Origin: Streptomyces globisporus | GTDB taxonomy: Bacteria; Actinomycetota; Actinomycetes; Streptomycetales; Streptomycetaceae | Assembly (NCBI GenBank): GCA_014649555.1 | Contig: BMTG01000004.1 | Span: forward strand, 248,001-312,000 | DNA length: 64,000 bases | Reading direction: 5' to 3' | Program-made: the position numbers and the translations under genes | In this document: positions 19,890-28,479 of the stretch, piece after piece | Position numbering within the stretch: the first letter of the stretch is position 1 | How the letters are laid out: each line of letters opens with the position of its first letter | The notes under the pieces: generated by a model | The model's database searches: none | Seen by the model: the letters and a program-made list of their open reading frames with translations, nothing else | What the model was told of the DNA's origin: nothing

Positions 19890-21476
19890 TCACCGCAGGG
19901 AGCGGAAGTCCAGATACCGCAGCACCCGGTCCACGACCTCCGGGTCGGAGCCGGGTTCGCTGCGCGCGGAGAGCACCTCGTGGCGGGCGGCCGACATCAT
20001 CTCGCGCTGGACCCGGCTGATCGCCTTGAAGCGTTTCGCCCGCTGGGCGTAGGCCTCGCGCCGCTCCTCGTCGATCATGTCGGGGCTGATCCGGGCGCCG
20101 ATGTCGTACGCGGCGCGCTGGAGCCGCTCCACGACCTCCTCGGGGAACTCCTCGACCTCCTGGATCTCCTTGAGCCGGTACTTGGCGGCCTTGGCGGCCC
20201 GGATCGCGAGGTCCCGCTCCAGGGCCTCCTCGGCTGCGGTGTCGGCCCGGACCTTCAGCTTGCGCACCAGCCAGGGCAGGGTGAGCCCCTGGAAGACCAG
20301 GGTGGCCATGATCACGGCGAACGCGATGAAGATGATCTCCTCGCGGCCGGGGAAGGGCTGCCCGTCGTCGGTCTCCAGCGGGATCGCCAGCGCCAGGGCG
20401 ACGGAGGCCACCCCGCGCATCCCGGCCCACCACATCACGACGGTCTCCCGCCAGCTGGTGGGGATCTCCTCGCTGACGTCCCGGCGGGTGTGCAGCCGCT
20501 TGGCCAGCCAGGTCGCGGGGAGCAGCCACAGCAGCCGTACGCCGACGACGACGGCGACGATCGCGAGCCCCCAGCCGACCATCTCCAGGGCGTGCCCGTC
20601 GGCGGTGCCGAACACGGTGTGCAGTTCCAGGCCGATCAGCCCGAAGGCGACACCGGTGACGAGGGTGTCGACGATGTCCCAGAAGGTACGTCCGGTGAGC
20701 CGGCCCAGCACGTCGTCGGCGTCGGCGGTGTGCTCGGCGAGGAAGAGCGCGACGGTCAGCACGGCCAGCACGCCGGAGCCCTCCAGCTCCTCCGCGAGGA
20801 CGTAGGCGACGAAGGGCACCAGCAGGGTCAGGCCGACCTGGAGCGTGGCGTCGCCGAGCAGGTTCATCAGCTTGATGGTGAGCCAGCCGATCGCGAGGCC
20901 GACGGCGACCGCGACGACGGCGGAGAGGATCAGCAGCCCGAAGGCCTCGGGGAGCGAGAAGGTGCCGCTGACGGCGGCGGCGATGGCCACGTGGTAGAGC
21001 ACGATGGCGGTCACGTCGTTGAAGAGCCCCTCGCCCTCCAGGATCGACACCAGTCGGCGCGGAAGCCCCACCGAGCCCGCGACGGCCGTCGCCGCGACCG
21101 GGTCGGGCGGGGCGACGAGCGCGCCGAGCGCGACGGCGGCGGCGATCGGCAGCCCCGGCACGATCGAGTTGGCGACGGCGGCGACGGCGGCCGTGGTGAC
21201 GAAGACAAGGGCCACGGCCAGCAGGAAGATCGGCCGTTTGTTGGCGGCGAACTGCCGCCAGGAGGTGCGCTGGACGGTGGCGTAGAGCAGCGGCGGGAGC
21301 AGCGCGGGAAGGATGATCTCCGGCGGGATGTCGACGTTCGGGACGAACGGCGTGAACGCCATCGCGATGCCCGCGAGCGTCATGAGCACCGGCGCGGGCA
21401 GCCCCAGCCGGTCGCCGAGCGGCACCGTGACCACGGCCCCGAGCAGCAGCAGGAGCAGCAGGGCCATCTGTTCCAC
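19890..21476 (-). CDS. Na+/H+ antiporter (CPA1/NhaP-type)
   Basis: A 528-aa monovalent cation:proton antiporter-1 family protein. About twelve hydrophobic segments cover residues 1-410. The ion-binding region GEGLFNDVTAIVLYHVAI (ND pair) and the preceding APPDPVAATAV are characteristic, as is the WWAGMRGVASVALALAIP segment. A ~120-residue charged, helical cytoplasmic tail (ALERDLAIRAAKAAKY onward) is usual for the Streptomyces forms. Start is GTG 21476 (VEQMALLLLLLLGAVV) with GGAAGG upstream. It should extrude Na+ or K+ in exchange for protons for pH and salt homeostasis. Confidence 0.93.
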   Translation of the reverse strand: MEQMALLLLLLLGAVVTVPLGDRLGLPAPVLMTLAGIAMAFTPFVPNVDIPPEIILPALLPPLLYATVQRTSWRQFAANKRPIFLLAVALVFVTTAAVAAVANSIVPGLPIAAAVALGALVAPPDPVAATAVAGSVGLPRRLVSILEGEGLFNDVTAIVLYHVAIAAAVSGTFSLPEAFGLLILSAVVAVAVGLAIGWLTIKLMNLLGDATLQVGLTLLVPFVAYVLAEELEGSGVLAVLTVALFLAEHTADADDVLGRLTGRTFWDIVDTLVTGVAFGLIGLELHTVFGTADGHALEMVGWGLAIVAVVVGVRLLWLLPATWLAKRLHTRRDVSEEIPTSWRETVVMWWAGMRGVASVALALAIPLETDDGQPFPGREEIIFIAFAVIMATLVFQGLTLPWLVRKLKVRADTAAEEALERDLAIRAAKAAKYRLKEIQEVEEFPEEVVERLQRAAYDIGARISPDMIDEERREAYAQRAKRFKAISRVQREMMSAARHEVLSARSEPGSDPEVVDRVLRYLDFRSLR

Positions 21477-21610
21477 GAAAGGGGCCTTCCGGAGCGTGCG
21501 GGTCCGGCAGGTCACGAGCGGCCGAACAGGGCTTCCACCCTGCCACGCGGGGTGCGCGTTTCCTCAGATACCCCCCGGGACCCGGCCGGTCCCCCCCCGG
21601 TTTCCGGCGC

Positions 21611-22096
21611 TCAGGCGGGGCGGATCTCCCGCCGCATGGCCCGGTGCGGCATGCCCGCGTCGGGGAACTCGGGGCCGTACGCGACATAGCCGAGCCGCTC
21701 GTAGAAGCCGAGGGCGTGGGTCTGGGCGTGCAGGTCGACGGCGGCGAGGCCGAGCGTGCGCGCCTCGTCCTCGATGGCCCGCACGAGGGCCGCGCCGACG
21801 CCGAGGCCGCGGGCCTCGCGGCTCACGGCGAGCCGGCCCAGCGAGCCGACGGTGAGGTCGCCGCCGGTCTTCCCGGCCGCGTCCGCGCCGTGCAGCAGCC
21901 GTCCCGTGCCGAGGGCGGTGCCGTCGTCGGAGACGGCCAGGACGTGCACGGCGGTCGCGTCGTAGGCGTCGTACTCCAGGTCCTCGGGCACGTTCTGCTC
22001 GCCGACGAAGACATCCTTGCGGACCTGGAAGCAGGCCTGGAGGTCGCTCTCCTCAACGGCCCGGCGCGTGCTGTACGGGGTGGGCCCGGCGGTCAC
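21611..22096 (-). CDS. GNAT family N-acetyltransferase
   Basis: A 161-aa GNAT enzyme. The acetyl-CoA pyrophosphate-binding motif is [13 protein letters not shown], followed by the C-terminal [18 protein letters not shown] typical of the fold. The N-terminal [18 protein letters not shown] resembles the ElaA-like subgroup. GTG 22096 overlaps the stop codon of the pseudouridine synthase gene (GTGA), indicating translational coupling. Its substrate is unknown; context (rRNA modification enzyme, lspA) gives no firm hint. Confidence 0.9.
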   Translation of the reverse strand: MTAGPTPYSTRRAVEESDLQACFQVRKDVFVGEQNVPEDLEYDAYDATAVHVLAVSDDGTALGTGRLLHGADAAGKTGGDLTVGSLGRLAVSREARGLGVGAALVRAIEDEARTLGLAAVDLHAQTHALGFYERLGYVAYGPEFPDAGMPHRAMRREIRPA

Positions 22097-23034
22097 TGGC
22101 TCTCCGCGGAGATGGTGTCGAGGGCGTGCTGGAGGTCGGCCGGGTAGGTGGAGGAGAACTCCACCCAGCTGCCGTCGCTCGGGTGCTCGAAGCCGAGCCG
22201 CACGGCGTGCAGCCACTGCCGGGTCAGCCCGAGGCGCTTGGCCAGCGTCGGGTCCGCGCCGTACGTCAGGTCGCCGACGCAGGGGTGTCGGTGGGCGGAC
22301 ATGTGGACCCGGATCTGGTGGGTGCGGCCGGTCTCCAGCTTGATGTCGAGGAGGCTGGCGGCGCGGTAGGCCTCGATCAGGTCGTAGTGGGTCACCGACG
22401 GCTTGCCCTCGGCGGTGACGGCCCACTTGTAGTCGTGGTTGGGGTGGCGGCCGATGGGGGCGTCGATGGTGCCGCTCATCGGGTCCGGGTGGCCCTGGAC
22501 GAGGGCGTGGTACTTCTTGTCGACGACCCGGTCGCGGAACTGGGCCTTGAGCAGGGTGTAGGCGCGCTCGGACTTGGCGACGACCATCAGGCCGGAGGTG
22601 CCGACGTCGAGGCGGTGCACGATGCCCTGGCGCTCGGCGGCGCCGGATGTCGAGATCCGGTAGCCGGCGGCGGCGAGGCCGCCGATGACGGTGGTGCCGG
22701 TCCAGCCGGGGCTGGGGTGGGCGGCGACGCCGACCGGCTTCATGATGACGACGATGTCGTCGTCGTCATGGACGATCTCCATGCCCTCGACGGGCTCGGC
22801 GACGATCTGGACGGGAGCGGGCGCCCCCGGCATCTCGACCTCCAGCCAGGCGCCGCCGTGGACCCGCTCGGACTTCCCGGCCACCGAACCGTCCACCTGG
22901 ACCTTCCCGGCGGCGGCCAGCTCGGCGGCCTTGGTACGGGAGAAACCGAACATCCGGGAGATGGCGGCGTCGACGCGCTCGCCCTCCAGGCCGTCCGGTA
23001 CGGGCAGGGTGCGGATCTCGGGGTGCGTACTCAC
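22093..23034 (-). CDS. RluA/RluD-family 23S rRNA pseudouridine synthase
   Basis: A 313-aa RNA pseudouridine synthase. Residues ~15-75 form an S4-type RNA-binding domain ([28 protein letters not shown]). The catalytic domain has the [15 protein letters not shown] motif with the essential Asp and the downstream [13 protein letters not shown] and GDLTYGADP motifs of the RluA family. RluD-type activity on helix 69 of 23S rRNA is the likely role, but RluC or RluA specificity cannot be excluded. Start is GTG 23034. It lies 43 nt after lspA and overlaps the downstream GNAT gene by 4 nt. Confidence 0.94.
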   Translation of the reverse strand: MSTHPEIRTLPVPDGLEGERVDAAISRMFGFSRTKAAELAAAGKVQVDGSVAGKSERVHGGAWLEVEMPGAPAPVQIVAEPVEGMEIVHDDDDIVVIMKPVGVAAHPSPGWTGTTVIGGLAAAGYRISTSGAAERQGIVHRLDVGTSGLMVVAKSERAYTLLKAQFRDRVVDKKYHALVQGHPDPMSGTIDAPIGRHPNHDYKWAVTAEGKPSVTHYDLIEAYRAASLLDIKLETGRTHQIRVHMSAHRHPCVGDLTYGADPTLAKRLGLTRQWLHAVRLGFEHPSDGSWVEFSSTYPADLQHALDTISAESQ

Positions 23035-23077
23035 CAGTCGAGTATGCCTTGCGCGACACGCTCCCCGTGCAGCCCGG

Positions 23078-23668
23078 TCAGTCCTTGTGGACGGTCCCGT
23101 CGGGGTCCAGGCCCTTGAAGGACAGGATCACGATGAGGATGCCGCCGCAGACGATGGCGGAGTCGGCGAGGTTGAAGACGGCGAAGTGCTTGGGGGCGAT
23201 GAAGTCGACCACCGCGCCCTCGAACACGCCGGGCGCCCGGAAGAGCCGGTCGGTGAGGTTGCCGAGCGCACCGCCCAGGAGAAGCCCCAGGGCGATGGCC
23301 CACGGCAGGCTGTAGAGCTTGCGGGCCAGCCGGACGATCACCACGATCACGCCGGCGGCGATGATGGTGAAGATCACGGTGAACGCCTCGCCGAACCCGA
23401 ACGCGGCGCCCGCGTTCCGGATCGCCCGGAACTGCAGCCAGTCGCCGATGACGTCGATCGGCGGCTGGTGCTCCAGCTTGGCGACCACGATCATCTTCGT
23501 GACCAGGTCGAGCAGATAGGCCACGACGGCCACGCTCAGGAGAACGAGGACCTTCCGCTTGCCCCGGCCCGCGTTGACGGCGGCGTCGGCGGCCGTGCTG
23601 CCGCCTTCGTCCGTGCCTTCGGGCTCGGGATTGTCCGGCGTACCGATGATGCGCTCCGCCTCTGCCAC
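23078..23668 (-). CDS. lspA: Lipoprotein signal peptidase II
   Basis: A 196-aa integral membrane aspartyl protease that cleaves prolipoprotein signal peptides after diacylglyceryl modification. Four helices are visible. The two catalytic aspartates lie in GNLTDRLFR and FNLADSAIV, and the family motif RNAGAAFGF is intact. The ~40-residue charged N-terminal extension is normal in Streptomyces. Start is GTG 23668. It is followed by the pseudouridine synthase gene (43 nt), the same lspA-rluD arrangement found in many bacteria, and preceded by the TraR/DksA-like gene (58 nt). Confidence 0.96.
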   Translation of the reverse strand: MAEAERIIGTPDNPEPEGTDEGGSTAADAAVNAGRGKRKVLVLLSVAVVAYLLDLVTKMIVVAKLEHQPPIDVIGDWLQFRAIRNAGAAFGFGEAFTVIFTIIAAGVIVVIVRLARKLYSLPWAIALGLLLGGALGNLTDRLFRAPGVFEGAVVDFIAPKHFAVFNLADSAIVCGGILIVILSFKGLDPDGTVHKD

Positions 23669-23726
23669 GTAAGTCCCTCAACCCTAGGTGCCTGCTTCGG
23701 ATGAGGGTACGACACACCTGTGCGGA

Positions 23727-24392
23727 TCAGCCGCGCCGCTCCTGCTTCTGCTTGTCCTCGACGCACAGGGTGGCCCGGGGGAAGGCCTGCATGCGCGCCT
23801 TGCCGATCGGTTTGCCGCAGATCTCGCAGAGCCCGTACGTCCCCGCCTCCAGCCGGGCGAGCGCCCGCTCGGTCTGCTCAAGCATCTCCTGGGCGTTGGC
23901 GGCGAGCGACAGCTCGTGCTCGCGGGTGATGTTCTTGGTGCCGGTGTCGGCCTCGTCGTCGCCCGCGCCGTCGCCGGAGTCCCGCATCAGTCCGGCGAGG
24001 GCCGCGCCGGACGCCTCCAGCTCGCTGCGGAGCCGCAGGATCTCGCTGGTCAGCAGGGTGCGGGCCTCGGTGACCTCCTCGGGCGTCCAGGGATCCTCCC
24101 CGGGCCGGACGGCCAGCTCGTCCGGGGCGGCGGCACGGGCGGGCGGCACGGGGGCCGTGGCCTGTGCGCCTGCTGCGGGACGACTCGCGCTCTTCTTGGC
24201 TACCACCGTGGGGGCTCCCGTCTGCTCGGCGGCCCGGGCCGCCTCCGTGGCCGCCGGTGCGGCCTTTTTCGCGGTCTTCTTGGCGGTGCTCTTCTTGGCG
24301 GCGGGCTTGTCGCCGACCGCCGCCTTCTTGGCCGCGGTCTTCTTGGCGGCGGCCTTCTTCACCGTCTTCTTCGCTGCCTTCTTCGCCACCAT
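23727..24392 (-). CDS. TraR/DksA-type zinc-finger protein with histone H1-like N-terminal tail
   Basis: A 221-aa protein. Residues 1-75 are a Lys/Ala-rich tail of AKK-type repeats (KKAAKKTVKKAAAKKTAAKK) like bacterial histone H1-like tails. A Pro/Ala linker precedes a DksA/TraR coiled coil (EVTEARTLLTSEILRLRSEL to LEQTERALARLEAGTYG) and the C-terminal finger CEICGKPIGKARMQAFPRATLC. Only three of the four usual cysteines are present: the last position reads CVED, with Asp for Cys. DksA proteins act in the RNA polymerase secondary channel; here a chromatin-tethered version is conceivable but unproven. ATG 24392 is chosen over an upstream in-frame ATG. Confidence 0.88.
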   Translation of the reverse strand: MVAKKAAKKTVKKAAAKKTAAKKAAVGDKPAAKKSTAKKTAKKAAPAATEAARAAEQTGAPTVVAKKSASRPAAGAQATAPVPPARAAAPDELAVRPGEDPWTPEEVTEARTLLTSEILRLRSELEASGAALAGLMRDSGDGAGDDEADTGTKNITREHELSLAANAQEMLEQTERALARLEAGTYGLCEICGKPIGKARMQAFPRATLCVEDKQKQERRG

Positions 24393-24729
24393 GGCCGCGG
24401 CCCCTTCACATATTGTGATCTTGCTCGCGAATCGTGCTGGGACGATAAATCGACTCCAGCCCCGCGGCAACGGGGCACGCCGCCCTTTCGCCTCCCCCGT
24501 GTCCGGTCGTGGCGCGCCTGCCTCCGTTGTTCCCAGCTCCCCGCCCGGTAATCCGGCCCCCCGCGCCTCGCCGGGAAGTGCTTCTTCCCCGTCCCGCCAC
24601 TCGGGTCACACCCACGCGCCCCCGATAAACCGGTCGGCCGTCGCCCGTACGGGCCCGTACACTGGCCCCAGCGAGAGGCATCGACGGGACGAGTAGCGCC
24701 GTACGCAGCCAGCAGCGACCCGGGGACGG
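24393..24729. other. Divergent intergenic region upstream of the T-box
   Basis: No coding gene is evident between the DksA-like start and the ileS leader. A weak -10-like TACACT at 24658-24663 could serve the ileS transcript, but no good -35 sits at 17-18 nt. Nothing else was recognised. Confidence 0.4.
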
Positions 24730-24956
24730 TGGGAGCCCGGGGGCGAGCGCGATGTGAAGATCACCCCTGAGCCGCCGGAAGAACGTCTGGGACACGTGGG
24801 CCACACCCACGGACGCCAGGCCACTAGACCCGGCATCGCGACCCCAATGAGGGGGCCACGGGCCGCGCCCGGGGCCAAGGAGGGTGGTACCGCGGGAGCC
24901 GAGACGCTCTCGTCCCTCCGACGGAAGTGGAAGACATCCGCCGGAGGAAGCCGCAC
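24730..24956 (+). promoter_or_regulatory. T-box riboswitch controlling ileS translation
   Basis: The canonical T-box sequence AGGGTGGTACCGCG is at 24881-24894; its UGGU (24885-24888) would pair with the ACCA end of uncharged tRNA(Ile). An ATC triplet at 24760-24762, in the short stem I region (GTGAAGATCACCCC), is the likely specifier. Downstream, 24915-24924 (CCTCCGACGG) can pair with 24938-24947 (CCGCCGGAGG), sequestering the ileS Shine-Dalgarno GGAGG (24943-24947). There is no terminator U-run, so control is translational: uncharged tRNA frees the ribosome-binding site. Translational ileS T-boxes are known in Actinobacteria. Confidence 0.9.
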
Positions 24957-27900
24957 ATGACATCGCCGCAGTACCGCCAGGTACCCGCCCAGGTCGACCT
25001 GCCCGCGCTGGAGCACGCCGTGCTCGACTTCTGGCGGGAGAACAAGGTCTTCGCCAAGAGCCTCGACCAGTCCGAGGGCCGCCCCGAGTGGGTCTTCTAC
25101 GAGGGCCCGCCCACCGCCAACGGCATGCCGGGCGCCCACCACATCGAGGCCCGCGTCTTCAAGGACGTCTTCCCCCGCTTCCGCACCATGCAGGGCTACC
25201 ACGTCGGCCGGAAGGCCGGCTGGGACTGTCACGGCCTGCCGGTCGAGCTCGCGGTGGAGAAGGAGCTGGGCTTCAACGGCAAGAAGGACATCGAGGCGTT
25301 CGGCATCGCCGAGTTCAACGCCAAGTGCCGTGACTCGGTGACCCGGCACACCGACGCGTTCGCCGAGCTGACGACCCGCATGGGCTACTGGGTCGACCTG
25401 GACGACGCCTACCGCACGATGGACCCGGAGTACGTGGACTCCGTGTGGTGGTCGCTCAAGGAGATCTTCACCAAGGACCTGCTGGTCCAGGACCACCGGG
25501 TCGCCCCCTGGTGCCCCCGCTGCGGCACGGGCCTGTCCGACCACGAGCTGGCCCAGGGCTACGAGACGGTCGTCGACCCCTCGGTCTTCGTCCGCTTCCC
25601 CCTGACCTCCGGCCCGCTGGCCGGCGAGGCGGCACTCCTGGTCTGGACGACCACGCCGTGGACGCTGGTCTCCAACACGGCGGTCGCCGCGCACCCCGGG
25701 GTCCGCTACGTCGTCGCGACGAACGGCGAGGAGAAGCTCGTCGTCGCCGAACCGCTTCTGGAGAAGGCGCTGGGCGAGGGCTGGGAGGTGACGGGCCAGT
25801 CGTTCACCGGCGCGGAGATGGAGCGCTGGACCTACGAGCGCCCGTTCACCCTGGTCGACTTCCCGGCCGAGGCGCACTATGTGGTCAACGCCGAGTACGT
25901 CACGACCGACGACGGTACGGGTCTGGTCCACCAGTCCCCCGCGTTCGGCGCCGACGACCTCCAGGTCTGCCGTGCGTACGGCCTCCCGGTGGTCAACCCG
26001 GTCCGCCCCGACGGCACCTTCGAGGAGGACCTCCCCCTGGTCGGCGGTGTCTTCTTCAAGAAGGCCGACGAAGCCCTCACCGCGGACCTGGACGCGCGCG
26101 GCAAGCTGTTCCGTCACGTCCCGTACGAGCACAGCTACCCGCACTGCTGGCGCTGCCACACGGCGCTGCTCTACTACGCGCAGCCGTCGTGGTACATCAG
26201 GACGACGGCCATCAAGGACCGTCTCCTCGAAGAGAACGAGAAGACCAACTGGTTCCCGGACTCGGTCAAGAACGGCCGCTTCGGCGACTGGCTGAACAAC
26301 AACGTCGACTGGGCGCTGTCCCGTAACCGCTACTGGGGCACGCCGCTGCCGATCTGGCGCTGCGAGGACGACCACCTGACGTGCGTGGGCTCGCGAGCCG
26401 AACTGACGGAGCTGACGGGCCGGGACCAGTCGTCCCTCGACCCCCACCGCCCGTTCATCGACGAGATCACCTTCACCTGCACGCACGAGAACTGCCAGCT
26501 GGAGGCGTACCGCGTCCCGGAGGTCATCGACGCCTGGTACGACTCGGGTTCGATGCCGTTCGCGCAGTGGGGCTACCCGTATAAGAACAAGGAGATCTTC
26601 GAGAGCCGCTACCCGGCGCAGTTCATCTCGGAGGCCATCGACCAGACCCGCGGCTGGTTCTACACGATGATGGCGGTCGGCACGCTGGTCTTCGACAAGT
26701 CGTCCTACGAGAACGTGGTCTGCCTGGGCCACATCCTCGCCGAGGACGGCCGCAAGATGTCCAAGCACCTGGGGAACATCCTCCAGCCGATCCCGCTGAT
26801 GGACCAGCACGGGGCGGACGCGGTGCGGTGGTTCATGGCGGCGGGCGGCTCCCCCTGGGCGGCACGCCGGGTGGGCCACGGCACGATCCAGGAGGTGGTC
26901 CGCAAGACGCTCCTGACGTACTGGAACACGGTGGCTTTCCAGGCCCTGTACGCACGTACCTCGTCCTGGGCCCCGTCGGCGGCCGACCCGGCCCCGGCGG
27001 ACCGCACGGTCCTGGACCGCTGGCTGCTGAGCGAACTCAACGCGCTGGTCGACCAGATGACCGTCGCGATGGAGAGCTACGACACCCAGCGCGCCGGCAA
27101 GCTGCTCTCGGCGTTCGTGGACGACCTCTCCAACTGGTACGTACGCCGCTCGCGCCGCCGCTTCTGGCAGGGCGACAAGGCGGCGCTGCGCACGCTGCAC
27201 GAGGTCGTCGAGACGGTGACCCGGCTGATGGCCCCGCTGGTCCCGTTCATCACGGAGCGGGTGTGGCAGGACCTGGTCACGCCGGTCACGCCGGACGCCC
27301 CGGAGTCGGTGCACCTGGCGTCGTGGCCCAAGGCGGAGGTTTCGGCGATCGACCCGACCCTCTCCTCCCAGATGGCGCTGGTGCGCCGCCTGGTGGAGCT
27401 GGGCCGCGCGACGCGCGCCGAGTCGGGCGTGAAGACGCGCCAGCCGCTGTCGCGCGCGCTGGTGGCGGCGACGGGCTTCGACTCGCTCTCCCCCGAGCTG
27501 CGCGCGCAGATCACGGAGGAGCTGAACGTCACATCGCTGGCCTCGCTGTCGGAGGTGGGCGGCTCGCTGGTCGACACGACGGCGAAGGCGAACTTCCGGG
27601 CGCTGGGCAAGCGGTTCGGCAAGGGCGTGCAGGCAGTGGCCAAGGCGGTGGCGAACGCGGACGCGGCCGCGCTCTCCCTGGCCCTGCGCGAGGGCACGGC
27701 GTCGGTGGAGGTGGAGGGCGAGCGGATCACCCTCTCCCCCGACGAGGTGATCATCACGGAGACCCCGCGCGAGGGCTGGTCGGTCGCGTCCGACTCGGGC
27801 GCGACGGTGGCCCTGGATCTGGAGATCACTCCCGAGCTGCGCCGGGCGGGCCTGGCCCGTGACGCGATCCGCCTGATCCAGGAGGCCCGCAAGAACAGCG

Positions 27901-28100
27901 GCCTGGACGTGGCGGACCGCATCGCCGTCCGCTGGACGACGACGTCCCCGGCAACGGCGGAGGCCCTCACGGAGCACGCCCCCCTGATCTCGGACGAGGT
28001 CCTGGCCGTGGACTACGCGGAGGGCGAGGCGGACGAGACGTACGGCACGCCGTTCGAGGACGAGGGCCTGGGGCTGACGTTCCGCCTGCGCAAGCGGTAG
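24957..28100 (+). CDS. ileS: Isoleucyl-tRNA synthetase (eukaryote-like type)
   Basis: A 1047-aa class I synthetase that charges tRNA(Ile). The HIGH-equivalent motif is GAHHIEAR (residues ~59-66) and KMSKH lies near residue 600. WCPRCGTGLSDHELAQG and HCWRCHTALLYY mark CxxC pairs in the editing/connective region. PPTANGMPGAHHIEA wording, the length and the long C-terminal domain are those of the eukaryote-like (IleS2) clade, known to be naturally mupirocin-tolerant. Start is ATG 24957, 9 nt after GGAGG; an in-frame ATG at 24927 lies inside the T-box and is rejected. Regulated by the leader T-box; it ends in a strong terminator. Confidence 0.97.
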   Translation: MTSPQYRQVPAQVDLPALEHAVLDFWRENKVFAKSLDQSEGRPEWVFYEGPPTANGMPGAHHIEARVFKDVFPRFRTMQGYHVGRKAGWDCHGLPVELAVEKELGFNGKKDIEAFGIAEFNAKCRDSVTRHTDAFAELTTRMGYWVDLDDAYRTMDPEYVDSVWWSLKEIFTKDLLVQDHRVAPWCPRCGTGLSDHELAQGYETVVDPSVFVRFPLTSGPLAGEAALLVWTTTPWTLVSNTAVAAHPGVRYVVATNGEEKLVVAEPLLEKALGEGWEVTGQSFTGAEMERWTYERPFTLVDFPAEAHYVVNAEYVTTDDGTGLVHQSPAFGADDLQVCRAYGLPVVNPVRPDGTFEEDLPLVGGVFFKKADEALTADLDARGKLFRHVPYEHSYPHCWRCHTALLYYAQPSWYIRTTAIKDRLLEENEKTNWFPDSVKNGRFGDWLNNNVDWALSRNRYWGTPLPIWRCEDDHLTCVGSRAELTELTGRDQSSLDPHRPFIDEITFTCTHENCQLEAYRVPEVIDAWYDSGSMPFAQWGYPYKNKEIFESRYPAQFISEAIDQTRGWFYTMMAVGTLVFDKSSYENVVCLGHILAEDGRKMSKHLGNILQPIPLMDQHGADAVRWFMAAGGSPWAARRVGHGTIQEVVRKTLLTYWNTVAFQALYARTSSWAPSAADPAPADRTVLDRWLLSELNALVDQMTVAMESYDTQRAGKLLSAFVDDLSNWYVRRSRRRFWQGDKAALRTLHEVVETVTRLMAPLVPFITERVWQDLVTPVTPDAPESVHLASWPKAEVSAIDPTLSSQMALVRRLVELGRATRAESGVKTRQPLSRALVAATGFDSLSPELRAQITEELNVTSLASLSEVGGSLVDTTAKANFRALGKRFGKGVQAVAKAVANADAAALSLALREGTASVEVEGERITLSPDEVIITETPREGWSVASDSGATVALDLEITPELRRAGLARDAIRLIQEARKNSGLDVADRIAVRWTTTSPATAEALTEHAPLISDEVLAVDYAEGEADETYGTPFEDEGLGLTFRLRKR

Positions 28101-28119
28101 GGGCAGCCCGCACCAAGGG

Positions 28120-28157
28120 GAAGGGCCCGCCGGGAGGGATTCCGGCGGGCCCTTCCG
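28120..28157 (+). terminator. Terminator after ileS
   Basis: GGAAGGGCCCGCCGG at 28120-28134 pairs perfectly with CCGGCGGGCCCTTCC at 28143-28157 (15 bp), loop GAGGGATT, 20 nt after the ileS stop. Confidence 0.88.
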
Positions 28158-28193
28158 CGTCCCCGCGCCTCAATCCCCCGGCGAGGCTCAAAG

Positions 28194-28347
28194 ATGTCCT
28201 CAATCGCCGGACGGGCTGGTTTTCCCGGCGTCTCCCACGCTTGAAGGGCCGGGCCCACCAATCCAGCCCCTCCCGCACCCGAGAAGCCGAGGCCGGGCAT
28301 TTTCAGCCCCTCCGGCGTTTGAGGAGCGGGGTCCGGGGCGGAGCCCC
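28194..28347. repeat. Second copy of the dispersed intergenic repeat, arms separated
   Basis: The first 25 bases (28194-28218) are identical to 6295-6319. The complementary arm (28305-28327, begins AGCCCCTCCGGCG) and the following GGTCCGGGGCGGAGCCCC module (28330-28347) match 6326-6366. Here the two arms are ~86 bp apart instead of 6. It lies between the convergent ileS and divIVA genes, with further similar GGGCCGGGCCC elements around it and no coding sequence. Confidence 0.8.
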
Positions 28348-28403
28348 GAAACCCAGCCCGCCCGGCGCTTGAGGGCAAAGGGCCGGGCCCCGCCCACGGC
28401 AAA

Positions 28404-28438
28404 GGGCCGGGCCCCGGGGAAACCCCGGGGCCCGGCCC
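28404..28438. terminator. 16-bp perfect hairpin between ileS and divIVA
   Basis: Bases 28404-28419 (GGGCCGGGCCCCGGGG) pair fully with 28423-28438 around an AAA triloop, 41 nt from the divIVA stop codon. It probably terminates the minus-strand dcw transcript. The wider region 28158-28479 contains only such inverted elements. Confidence 0.85.
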
Positions 28439-28479
28439 TCAGCCTGCCGACGGCTACGCGCTCAGCGAGCGCGCACCGC

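Noticed and set aside
24927-24929. Upstream in-frame ATG for ileS
   Set aside because: It lies within the T-box sequestering region and has no Shine-Dalgarno; ATG 24957 has GGAGG at the right distance.
24606-27977. A 1123-codon minus-strand open frame opposite ileS
   Set aside because: Antisense artefact of the same kind; it runs across the T-box and its composition is dominated by Arg, Val, Gly and Leu.
28101-28479. tRNA or small RNA gene in the repeat-rich ileS-divIVA gap
   Set aside because: All strong hairpins are GC palindromes or dispersed repeats; no cloverleaf with TTCRA loop or CCA-like end is visible.
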